DNA of 14,883 nucleotides from Lichenicola sp964249915 (GTDB lineage Bacteria > Pseudomonadota > Alphaproteobacteria > Acetobacterales > Acetobacteraceae): assembly GCA_964249915.1 (NCBI GenBank), contig CAXUEL010000065.1, positions 1-14,883 on the forward strand, given 5' to 3'. The position numbers and the translations under genes were made by a program. The notes under the pieces were generated by a model. The model searched no databases, was not told the DNA's origin, and saw only the letters and a program-made list of their open reading frames with translations. This document shows, piece after piece, positions 7,393-14,530 of the stretch; within the stretch, counting starts at the first letter, position 1; each line of letters starts with the position of its first letter.

Positions 7393-8046
7393 TTGCCCGA
7401 TCCCGCCCCGACCCCGACCCGCCTGCTGATCGTTTATTATTCCCGCAGCGGATCGGTGGAAGCGCTCGCCAACGCCGCCGCAGAGGCGGCCCGGGAAGGC
7501 GGCGCCGAGGTGCGCGTCCGTCGCCCGCGCGAGGTCGCCGACGCCGAGTCGATGGCCAAGGTGAAAGGCTGGACCGAGAGCGCCGCCCGCCAGAACGCTC
7601 TGCACGACGCGCCCACCCATGAGGACGCAGAATGGGCCGACGCGATCCTGTTCGGCACGCCCTGCTACTTCGGCGCCATGGCGACCGAACTGAAGAACTT
7701 CCTCGACCAGCTCGGGCCACAGTGGAAGCGCGGGGCGCTCGCCGGCAAGGTCGGCGGCGCGTTCGCCACCGCTTCCTGGCCGCATGGCGGCAGCGAGGTC
7801 GTCACCTTGTCGCTCTACGCGCCGATGGCGCATCTCGGCATGGTGATCGTGCCGACCGGCTACACCGACGAGACGATGCTCGAGGCCGGCTCCCCCTACG
7901 GCGCGTCGGCCATTGTCGGCAGCGAGAACCGGCCGCCGCGCCCGGAGGATCTCGACGCCATTCGCCACCAGGCCCGGCGCACCGTCGCCATCGCCTGCGC
8001 CCTGGTCACGGCCGGCGAAATGCCGAGTCGGCAGCAGCAGGAGTGA
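7393..8046 (+). CDS. wrbA: WrbA-family flavoprotein, probable NAD(P)H:quinone oxidoreductase
   Basis: WrbA-type proteins bind FMN in a flavodoxin-like fold and reduce quinones with two electrons in the cytoplasm, limiting redox cycling. Seen in the 217 residues: beta strand plus phosphate loop LLIVYYSRSGSVE (11-23), FGTPCYFGAMATELKNFLDQ, the WrbA-like GGSEVVTLSLYAPMAHLGMV with the following IVPTGY, and SPYGASAIVG. The spacing of these blocks matches E. coli WrbA. The start is TTG at 7393: GAGGAG lies six bases upstream (7381-7386), the fold begins soon after, and there is no ATG nearby in frame. The open frame continues upstream to 7186 but that part is not family-like. It stands alone, divergent from the cyclic-di-GMP gene. 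It may be a WrbA-like relative and not the orthologue. Confidence 0.85.
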   Translation: MPDPAPTPTRLLIVYYSRSGSVEALANAAAEAAREGGAEVRVRRPREVADAESMAKVKGWTESAARQNALHDAPTHEDAEWADAILFGTPCYFGAMATELKNFLDQLGPQWKRGALAGKVGGAFATASWPHGGSEVVTLSLYAPMAHLGMVIVPTGYTDETMLEAGSPYGASAIVGSENRPPRPEDLDAIRHQARRTVAIACALVTAGEMPSRQQQE

Positions 8047-8805
8047 CCCGGCGGCTTTCCTCTGCCTGGCTGCCGGCTGCCGGTGGTGTGACCTGCCGGC
8101 AGCGCCGTCCACCGGCAAGACGCCGACCTTGCGGATCTCCACCGGCAGCAGGCAACTGACCGTTCCGGACGCCGTGCAGAACTCGACCAGCGTCCGGGAC
8201 TGCCTTCGCGCAGCAGAACTGGACGGCTTATACGAACCATCACGGTTGGTTCGCGATGGGAGTGAAACGTCCGCGCCGACGTCGATCGTTTTCGGGTCCA
8301 GCGACGCGACGCAGCGCCGGACTATCCGACCCTCGACCACACGCCGGATGCGCCGCCAGCACGGCAGACCGACGACCTGCCCTGTCTGGCGACGCCCACC
8401 GGGGGCAGTTGCATTCTCCCGCAGGCGGCAGGATCCGATGATCCACCGCACTCGACCGGTTCCACCCTTCGTTTCGACCGCTCCGTCGAACGCCGGCACC
8501 TGCATCCTGCGGATGACGGCATCTGCGATGATCTGACCATTCGCATCGACAACGCCAGGCCGTGACCTCCGGTCGGATCGGCCATGCCCTTCCTGAACGC
8601 CGCCGACGCTACGCCGGCAGCCTGGACCGTTCGCTCCACGGTCCCGGCATCCACCACCGCCATCCCCCGACCATTGCCGGATAGCCTCCCGCCACGGCAT
8701 ACCTGCCATGCGCTCCAGCGTCCCGGCAGTGGACGCGGCGCGCCGGTCGCATCGGCGTCCAACGGCCGACCGCCGTCGGACAGTGTCCAGGGAGTATCCG
8801 CGTCC
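8047..8805. other. Long intergenic region without a convincing gene
   Basis: About 760 bp between the flavoprotein and permease genes. Open frames exist on both strands but none has a recognisable product or a good start. Visible structures are a hairpin just after the flavoprotein gene (8069-8103) and an inverted repeat CGAACC (8233-8238) / GGTTCG (8248-8253). The permease promoter should lie towards its right end. The length is unusual for this compact window and a decayed gene is possible. Confidence 0.5.
8069..8103 (+). terminator. GC-rich hairpin downstream of the flavoprotein gene
   Basis: GCTGCCGGC (8069-8077) can pair with GCCGGCAGC (8095-8103), starting 22 nt after the stop codon. 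An overlapping second left arm, GCTGCCGG at 8076-8083, allows a shorter loop. Position suits a terminator; no T-run follows, so this may only be an mRNA 3'-end structure. Confidence 0.3.
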
Positions 8806-10917
8806 ATGTCGCTTCCCCCCCAAACCGGGCCGCTCAAGCGCGAGATCGGCGCCTGGGCGCTCCTGTTCACCGGCATCGGCTCGATCATCGGCTCCGGCTG
8901 GCTGTTCGGCGCCGCCCGCGCCGCCTCCATCGCCGGCCCCGGCGCCATCCTGGCCTGGCTGATCGGCGCCGCGGTGGTGCTGGTGATCGGCTGGCTCGCC
9001 TCCGAGCTCGGCGGCATGTTCCCGGTCCCCGGCGGCATGGTGCGCTTCTCCCACGCCACCCACGGCCCCCTGGTCGGCTTCCTCGCCGCCTGGGCCAACT
9101 GGATCGCCATCGCCAGCTCGATCTCGGTCGAGGCCGAGGCTTCCATCCAGTACATGAGCTCCTGGCCCTACGCCTGGGCGCACGGCCTCTACGTGAACGA
9201 GCAGCTGACCCCGTTCGCGCTGGTGCTCGCCGGCCTGCTGGTGGTGGTCTACTTCCTGCTCAACTTCTGGAGCGTGACCCTGTTCACCCGCTTCAACACG
9301 CTGATCACCGTGTTCAAGCTGATCGTCCCGGCCCTGACCGGCATCGCCCTGATCGCCAGCGCCTGGCACCCCGGCAACATCACCGGCGCCACCGCCGCCG
9401 GCGTCCCGGGGGTCGGCGGCTTCCTGCCCTATGGCGGCGCCGGCGTGCTCACCGCGGTCGCCACGTCCGGGATCATCTTCGCCTTCAACGGCTTCCAGAC
9501 CGCGCTCAACCTGGCCGGCGAGACCCGCAACCCTGACCGCAACATCCCCTTCGCCGTGCTGGGCTCGGTCGCGATCGCCGCCGTGGTCTACCTGCTGCTC
9601 CAGGTCGCCTATCTCGGCGCCGTCGACCCCGCCCGCGTGCAGTCCGCCGGCGGCTGGCAGCACATCACCTTCTCCTCGCCGTTCGCGCAGCTCGCACTCG
9701 CCTTCAACCTGAACTGGCTGGCGATCCTGCTCTACTTCGACGCCTTCCTGTCCCCCAGCGGCACCGGCACCGCCTACATGGCCAGCACCGCCCGCATGGT
9801 GGTCGGCGCCCAGCGCAACGGCACAGCACCCGCGGTGCTCGGCCGGGTCGACCCCATCCACGGCGCCCCGCGCCCGGCGCTGTGGTTCAACCTCGCCGTC
9901 GCCTTCGTGTTCCTGTACTTCTTCCGCGGCTGGGGCTCGCTCGCCGCCGCGATCTCGGTCGCCACCGTGATCTCCTACCTGATGCTGCCGATCTCGGCCC
10001 TGACTTTGCGCCGCACCGCCCCCGACCTGCGCCGCCCGGTCCGCGTGCCCGCCATCGGCGTGCTCGGCCCGGCGGCCTTCGTGATCGCCTCCGAGCTGCT
10101 GTTCTGGGCCCGCTGGCCGCTCACCGCCGAGATCATCCTGCTCCTGGTGGTCTCCCTGCCGATCTACGTCTGGTATCGCCGCCGCGCCTCCGCCACCGCC
10201 CTGATCGCCGAGCTCCGCGCCGCGATCTGGCTGGTCTGCTACCTGGTGACGATGGCGCTGCTGTCCCTGGTCGGCAGCCACGAGTTCGGCGGCCTGGGCT
10301 GGTTGCCGTTCGGCTGGGACATGGGCGTGGTCGCCCTGGCCTCGCTCGGCTTCTGCCTCTGGGGCGTCCGCAGCGGCCTCCCCCGCCCCGACCTCGACAG
10401 CATCGCCGAGCCCGACGACATGCCCGCCGCCGCCCCCGCCCCCAGGGCCCCCCCCCGCCCCCCCGCCCCCAACCGGGGGGCCACCGACGCCGGCTCTCTT
10501 ACCGAGCGCCAAGGTGACGAAGCCGCCATGCCCGCCACCGCGACACTGGCACCCACTCATCGGACTAACCGCCCACGCCGCAAGCCCAACATCCAGCGTC
10601 TCGGCACCGAATTCTGCTCCAACCGGTCGTGCACCTCGGACGATACGTCGCCATCCCAAACGCTGCCGTCAGAGAGGGTTCAGCAAAGCCATTCCCGCTG
10701 GGACAGCTGCATGCTCCGCGTCCGACTCGTCCCGCCACCTGCCAGCAGCCGACCGTTTTGGCCGCTTTGCGCCTCATCTCGGACGTTCAGCGGCCGGAAA
10801 CAAAGCAGAGAAGTGGACACTCCCACTTCAGTGCCGGATGGTTGCCTTGGTGGAAAGCTGCCCGTCCGCTTTCGCTGGAAAGGCACAAAGCGGACGCTTT
10901 TAGCAATCCAACCATAA
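8806..10917 (+). CDS. APC-superfamily amino acid permease with aberrant C-terminal tail
   Basis: An inner-membrane amino acid transporter of the APC superfamily, likely a proton symporter; the TM1 stretch SIIGSGWLFG (26-35) recalls the YveA-like aspartate permease group, which is recall, not proof. About 12 hydrophobic segments lie within residues 15-525, with the typical FNGFQTALNLAGETRNPDRN (227-246). The ATG at 8806 gives MSLPPQTGPLKREIG just before TM1; AGGGAG is 11 nt upstream. The frame is open further upstream to 8584 but that extension is not family-like. Family members usually end near residue 500-550; here, after a Pro/Ala-rich stretch encoded by C9, C7 and C5 runs (10448-10470), the frame continues to 703 residues. 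The tail looks like translated non-coding DNA and contains a repeat copy and a terminator-like hairpin. A frameshift at the C-runs or loss of an original stop would explain it. Confidence 0.85.
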   Translation: MSLPPQTGPLKREIGAWALLFTGIGSIIGSGWLFGAARAASIAGPGAILAWLIGAAVVLVIGWLASELGGMFPVPGGMVRFSHATHGPLVGFLAAWANWIAIASSISVEAEASIQYMSSWPYAWAHGLYVNEQLTPFALVLAGLLVVVYFLLNFWSVTLFTRFNTLITVFKLIVPALTGIALIASAWHPGNITGATAAGVPGVGGFLPYGGAGVLTAVATSGIIFAFNGFQTALNLAGETRNPDRNIPFAVLGSVAIAAVVYLLLQVAYLGAVDPARVQSAGGWQHITFSSPFAQLALAFNLNWLAILLYFDAFLSPSGTGTAYMASTARMVVGAQRNGTAPAVLGRVDPIHGAPRPALWFNLAVAFVFLYFFRGWGSLAAAISVATVISYLMLPISALTLRRTAPDLRRPVRVPAIGVLGPAAFVIASELLFWARWPLTAEIILLLVVSLPIYVWYRRRASATALIAELRAAIWLVCYLVTMALLSLVGSHEFGGLGWLPFGWDMGVVALASLGFCLWGVRSGLPRPDLDSIAEPDDMPAAAPAPRAPPRPPAPNRGATDAGSLTERQGDEAAMPATATLAPTHRTNRPRRKPNIQRLGTEFCSNRSCTSDDTSPSQTLPSERVQQSHSRWDSCMLRVRLVPPPASSRPFWPLCASSRTFSGRKQSREVDTPTSVPDGCLGGKLPVRFRWKGTKRTLLAIQP
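10755..10896 (-). repeat. Left copy of a diverged intergenic repeat (AAGCGGAC type)
   Basis: Reverse-complemented, this stretch aligns in order with 14634-14775: GTCCGCTT, then ACGGGC and GCTTT, then TGGGAGTGTCCACTTC (10810-10825) against TGGGCGTGTCCGCTTC (14708-14723, two mismatches in 16), then GCTT and GTCCG. Spacing is similar (81 versus 85 nt from GTCCGCTT to GTGTCC). The two copies are in opposite orientation on either side of the nuclease-helicase block. I recall similar AAGCGGAC-rich intergenic sequence in other alphaproteobacteria, but could not search for it. Confidence 0.45.
10863..10901 (+). terminator. Probable intrinsic terminator for the permease gene
   Basis: Ten-base arms CGTCCGCTTT (10863-10872) and AAAGCGGACG (10887-10896) pair perfectly around a 14-nt loop and are followed by CTTTT on the plus strand. 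It lies inside the last codons of the open permease frame, which suggests that this tail is not ancestral coding sequence. Because the arms carry the AAGCGGAC motif, it may simply be part of the intergenic repeat. Confidence 0.5.
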
Positions 10918-10927
10918 TGATCCTGCC

Positions 10928-11923
10928 TTAGAATGGAATGTCGTCATCGAGGTCAGAAGGTTCCCTCGGTAGCGCACCCGCCGGTAGGGGCACATTCCGC
11001 ACCACATACAGGTTGAGGATGTCCTCTCGGTCCATGAAGATTATTTGGCTCCTTTTGCTCGCATCGAGCTTACCGGCGAGCCACTGCTGCGCCGCCTTAG
11101 TAATCTCGCCTCCGGCTACGATGAAGGCATGGTCCACTAGCACTTTCCGGTTTGTCTCAGGGTCGAAGATTTCATGGCCTAGCATCATCAATGCTTGATT
11201 GTGAATCTCAGCCATGTTGGCATTGCCGGCCTTGGTCAGGCCCGAAGCATCTAGTTTTCCCTTCTTCGCTTGGATACCAAAGTAGATGTAGTGTTGAGTA
11301 GGTAGCTGGTACCGCATCCAGATGTCCTTGCCGAACTCGTTGGACTTGTCCTTGTGACCGGCAATGGTGATGCGGTGGAAGCCAGCATGCTTGAGCAGCG
11401 GCATAAGGATCTCGCCTATCAGGTCATCTTCCGAGCACTTGTCGAGATAGGCTGCGAGCTGCAAGCGCCTAGCTGCTTCTAGGGCTGAGAGCGGGCGATG
11501 TGGGTTGGTGGATATGCCGGCGATCCTCTGGGTGCCGACATGGCGGATGTAGCACTGCTTGTCCTCGGCGTAGAAAGCTTCGAAACCCTCGCGTCCAAGC
11601 GCCACGTTGAGTGCCTTAAGAGCGGCCGGTCGCTCCTCCGGCTCGTCTTTTGCCTCGGCCTGATCCATGAGGCGGGCAATAACGCGACAGAACGCATCCG
11701 GCGGCGTCAGATCGTCGGTGTGTGGCTCCTCAAGGATTTTGCGGAGTGTGTCGGCTGTCCAGTCGCCGCGGGTGGTCCCGTCGTGGACGTAATCGGTTCC
11801 AGCGTCTTCGAAGAAGCGGGTCAGGTGCGAGCTGCTGCGGTAGACAAAATGTGGAGCGGGGTAGTTGGGGTGGACCGCAATTATCTCGGCTAAAGCCTTG
11901 ATCGTCCTGTCCTTCCAGATCAT
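10928..11923 (-). CDS. Mrr-like PD-(D/E)xK nuclease with an SSB-type C-terminal tip, candidate defence effector
   Basis: The 331-residue protein has two parts. Residues 1-130 form an N-terminal module (FVYRSSSHLTRFFEDAG 26-42, YVHDGTTRGDW 45-55), resembling the small N-terminal modules found in front of AbiJ-like phage-defence effectors; that match is recall. Residues 160-310 look like a restriction-endonuclease fold: LIGEILMPLL with E171, EFGKDIW with D200, and GIQAKKGK with Q218 and K220, the Mrr-type D...QxK pattern; HAFIVAGGEIT (265-275) fits the same fold. The protein ends SDLDDDIPF, the tip that bacterial SSB uses to dock partner proteins. The ATG at 11923 has GGAG eight bases upstream. 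It is divergent from the helicase gene 111 bp away and converges on the permease with a 10-nt gap. Lower GC suggests transfer. No signal peptide or membrane segment is seen. Catalytic activity is inferred. Confidence 0.75.
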   Translation of the reverse strand: MIWKDRTIKALAEIIAVHPNYPAPHFVYRSSSHLTRFFEDAGTDYVHDGTTRGDWTADTLRKILEEPHTDDLTPPDAFCRVIARLMDQAEAKDEPEERPAALKALNVALGREGFEAFYAEDKQCYIRHVGTQRIAGISTNPHRPLSALEAARRLQLAAYLDKCSEDDLIGEILMPLLKHAGFHRITIAGHKDKSNEFGKDIWMRYQLPTQHYIYFGIQAKKGKLDASGLTKAGNANMAEIHNQALMMLGHEIFDPETNRKVLVDHAFIVAGGEITKAAQQWLAGKLDASKRSQIIFMDREDILNLYVVRNVPLPAGALPREPSDLDDDIPF

Positions 11924-12034
11924 ACATTACTCTCCAACCTAGCTAGCAGTGTAGCGTCTGTGTTGTAGTCGGTGTAGTCTGTTGCCAAGATCAGTTGCTT
12001 ATCTGCCGTCGCGAAAGCAATGCGAGGACCTTTC
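11924..12034. promoter_or_regulatory. Shared divergent promoter region of the nuclease-helicase pair
   Basis: 111 bp separate the two divergent start codons, so both promoters must be here. A plus-strand candidate is TTGTAG (11963-11968), 17 nt, CAAGAT (11986-11991). Imperfect direct repeats GTGTAGCGTCTG (11949-11960) and GTGTAGTCTGTTG (11972-11984), plus a TTGTAGTC between them, could be regulator sites. CTAGCTAG (11939-11946) is palindromic. No regulator gene is nearby. Confidence 0.4.
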
Positions 12035-14530
12035 ATGGCTCTGAACTACTCCGGAGTGGGCGCTGGCCCTTCTGTGAATACAGTTACCGATCCGCAGAGG
12101 CTTTTCCAAGCGCTCCCCAATAAAGCCAAGGCCTACTCGTATCTGCGTGACGTGCAGGGTGAGGTACTTGGTGCATGGCATCGCCTACGCACGCAACAGC
12201 GCGATGTCGTCATCAAGATGAATACCGGAGGTGGAAAAACCACTGTCGGTCTTCTCATGCTGAAGTCGTGCCTCAACGAGGGCGTGCGCCCGGCAGCCTA
12301 CTTCTGCCCGGATTGGTATCTGTGTTCCCAGGTCGTCCGGGAAGCTGGTAACCTTGGCATCCAAACGGTGGATGATCCGCGCACCGTTGCCTACCAGTCC
12401 GGGCAAGCAATCCTGGTCGCGCCTATTCACGTTCTCATCAATGGCAGATGCCGCTTCGGCATTGGTTATGGTGCGTCATCAGACATTAGGCTCGGAGCTT
12501 TTGTCATCGATGATGCACACGCGTGTCTTAACATTGCCGAGGACCAGTTTTCACTCACCTTGCCGCGGTCGCACGATGTCTACGAACAGCTGCGAAGGCT
12601 TTTGGAGGAAGACCTGCGCAATCAGTCCTTAACAGGTGCTATCGAGATTGAGCAGGGCCACGGCAGTGGTTTAGTGCAGGTCCCATTTTACGCCTGGATC
12701 GAGAAGCAGGCGGCGATCCTACGCGTGCTATCCCCGCATGCGCAGGAACCTGCGTTCGAGTACAAGTGGCCGCTGATTAAGGAAGACTTAGCACAGTGCC
12801 GGTGTTTCTTTACGCCGCAAAAGGTTGAGATCTCCTTCCGCTCACTCCCTATCGGCGTACTGCCCGGCTTTGAATTGGCCGCTCGACGCATCTACATGAC
12901 GGCGACACTCGCGGATGACTCGATCTTAGTGAGCCACTTTGGCGCCGACCCTGCTAGTGTGTCTAGGCCAATAACACCCCGGTCGGCGAGCGACCTTGGC
13001 GAACGCATGATCTTGGTGCCACAGCAGCTCAACCCAGGGCTCAAGGACGACGATATCAAAGCATATATTGTCGCCAATTTTAAGCCTTATATCAACGTCG
13101 TGGTCATCGTGCCTTCCGACAAGAGGGCAGGATACTGGGCGGACGTGGTAACACCTGGGATGACCTTGAAAGCCGAAAACCTGGAGGAAGGAGTTGAGCG
13201 TCTCCGTACCTCGACAGGCAACCTTTCCGTACTAGTCAATAAATACGACGGGGTTGATCTTCCTGAGAATGCTTGTCGGCTTTTGGTAGTCGATGGTGTG
13301 CCGGATGTGCGCAGTATACTTGACCGCTATGACCAGAGCACCCTGCGCCATAGTGACCGCACCCTCGCTGGCCACATTCAACGTATCGAACAAGGAATGG
13401 GGCGGGGTATCCGCTCAAATGACGACTATTGTGCTGTGCTCCTTATGGGCACCGGGCTCATCCGCTCGCTGTATGCCACAGGAGCATCCGCGCATTTCTC
13501 GCCTGCCACTGCGGCGCAGGTAGCTCTCTCTCTTGAGGTGAGCACTCAGGTAGCTAATAGAGGTATGCCCGCGGTCCATGAGGCTTTCCTAGATCTCTGG
13601 GGACGTAATCCTGGCTGGGTCGCCGCAGCTCGGAACGTGCTTATTCCCGTCACTTATCCGGATCAGACTATTATTGACCCCATCGCAGCGGCGCAGCGAG
13701 CCGCGTTTGAAGCTATTCGTATCCACCGAGCTGGCCAAGCGGAGACAGCTCTACGGGCTGCCGAGGCAGCGCAGACGGACAGCAAGGTGAAAGGTTGGCT
13801 GCTCGACCAGATTGCGTCAGCCGTTCACCCCCTGGACAAGGTGAGAAGCCAGCAAATTCTCCATTCTGCTGTCGATAAAAACAGCCTCGTTACGAAGCCT
13901 ATCGGCGGCATCGCCTACAAGCGTGTAGAGACCAGGGGCATGGACCAAGCTCGTCAAGCTGCACACTTCCTGGCTGAGCAATACGGTGGTGATGGCAACA
14001 AGCTGGTGATCGCCATCAATGGAATCCTCGGTGACTTGGCATTTGTACGCGATGAGTCAGAAGAGTTCGAGCAAGCCCTGTTTGATCTCGGCCAGCACAT
14101 CGGGTTTCGCGCTCAGCGTCCGGAGAAGGAAGGTATCTCGAACCTCGACGTTCTCTGGGGGATCGGCGGCGGCTCCTACTTGTTGCTGCCATGCAAAAGC
14201 GGCGCGGTGTCGGGCGCCATCTCAAAGCATTACAGCGATGAAGTCAGCGGGTCGGTTAACTGGTTTGCTGGTGTATATGATCAGCCGTTCACGGCCACGC
14301 CTGTGATCATTCATCCCTCTGCGGCACTGGATAGACTGGCTACGCCGCCGGCCAACATGAGAGTCATGACGGCGGCGCAAATTGAAGTTCTTCGTGACCG
14401 GGTGCGCTCCTTTGCGGGCTCGGTTAAGGATCGGCTGACGGAGCACGTGCATGTCCGCTGGGCACTGTCGGCCAATGACCTTCTCGGCGAGAATTTTGTG
14501 CCGAACAACACTATCCCATTCAGGCGCTAG
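12035..14530 (+). CDS. Superfamily 2 helicase with C-terminal PD-(D/E)xK-like domain, candidate defence protein
   Basis: An 831-residue DEAD/DEAH-type helicase. Motifs: MNTGGGKTT (Walker A, 62-70), VIDDAHA (Walker B, 157-163), MTATL (288-292), KYDGVDLPENACRLLVVDG (403-421) and IEQGMGRGIRS (451-461); the last two resemble the DinG/XPD branch. ATP binding and hydrolysis residues look intact. Residues about 510-640 are helical and unassigned. Residues about 660-800 look like a nuclease fold: EFEQALFDLGQHIGF (677-691), NLDVLW (D705), LLLPCKSGA (K721), ISKH (729-732). The acidic or Gln residue expected two before K721 is Pro719, so activity is doubtful. I chose the ATG at 12035 because GAGGA sits six bases upstream; an ATG at 12020 would add five residues. 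The C-terminus reads NNTIPFRR. Its divergent partner is the Mrr-like protein. The lower GC suggests horizontal acquisition. I cannot assign the pair to a named system. Confidence 0.85.
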   Translation: MALNYSGVGAGPSVNTVTDPQRLFQALPNKAKAYSYLRDVQGEVLGAWHRLRTQQRDVVIKMNTGGGKTTVGLLMLKSCLNEGVRPAAYFCPDWYLCSQVVREAGNLGIQTVDDPRTVAYQSGQAILVAPIHVLINGRCRFGIGYGASSDIRLGAFVIDDAHACLNIAEDQFSLTLPRSHDVYEQLRRLLEEDLRNQSLTGAIEIEQGHGSGLVQVPFYAWIEKQAAILRVLSPHAQEPAFEYKWPLIKEDLAQCRCFFTPQKVEISFRSLPIGVLPGFELAARRIYMTATLADDSILVSHFGADPASVSRPITPRSASDLGERMILVPQQLNPGLKDDDIKAYIVANFKPYINVVVIVPSDKRAGYWADVVTPGMTLKAENLEEGVERLRTSTGNLSVLVNKYDGVDLPENACRLLVVDGVPDVRSILDRYDQSTLRHSDRTLAGHIQRIEQGMGRGIRSNDDYCAVLLMGTGLIRSLYATGASAHFSPATAAQVALSLEVSTQVANRGMPAVHEAFLDLWGRNPGWVAAARNVLIPVTYPDQTIIDPIAAAQRAAFEAIRIHRAGQAETALRAAEAAQTDSKVKGWLLDQIASAVHPLDKVRSQQILHSAVDKNSLVTKPIGGIAYKRVETRGMDQARQAAHFLAEQYGGDGNKLVIAINGILGDLAFVRDESEEFEQALFDLGQHIGFRAQRPEKEGISNLDVLWGIGGGSYLLLPCKSGAVSGAISKHYSDEVSGSVNWFAGVYDQPFTATPVIIHPSAALDRLATPPANMRVMTAAQIEVLRDRVRSFAGSVKDRLTEHVHVRWALSANDLLGENFVPNNTIPFRR

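Noticed and set aside
8322..9155. 277-codon minus-strand frame in the 8047-8805 gap
   Set aside because: It overlaps the start of the permease, has no family-like motif and no convincing start, though a decayed gene in this gap cannot be excluded.
7348..10659. Open frame of 1103 codons on the minus strand, antisense to the permease and flavoprotein genes
   Set aside because: Its product is Gly/Ala/Glu/Gln/His-rich low complexity over the permease region, as expected for the antisense of a GC-rich gene. The plus-strand permease is clearly the real gene.
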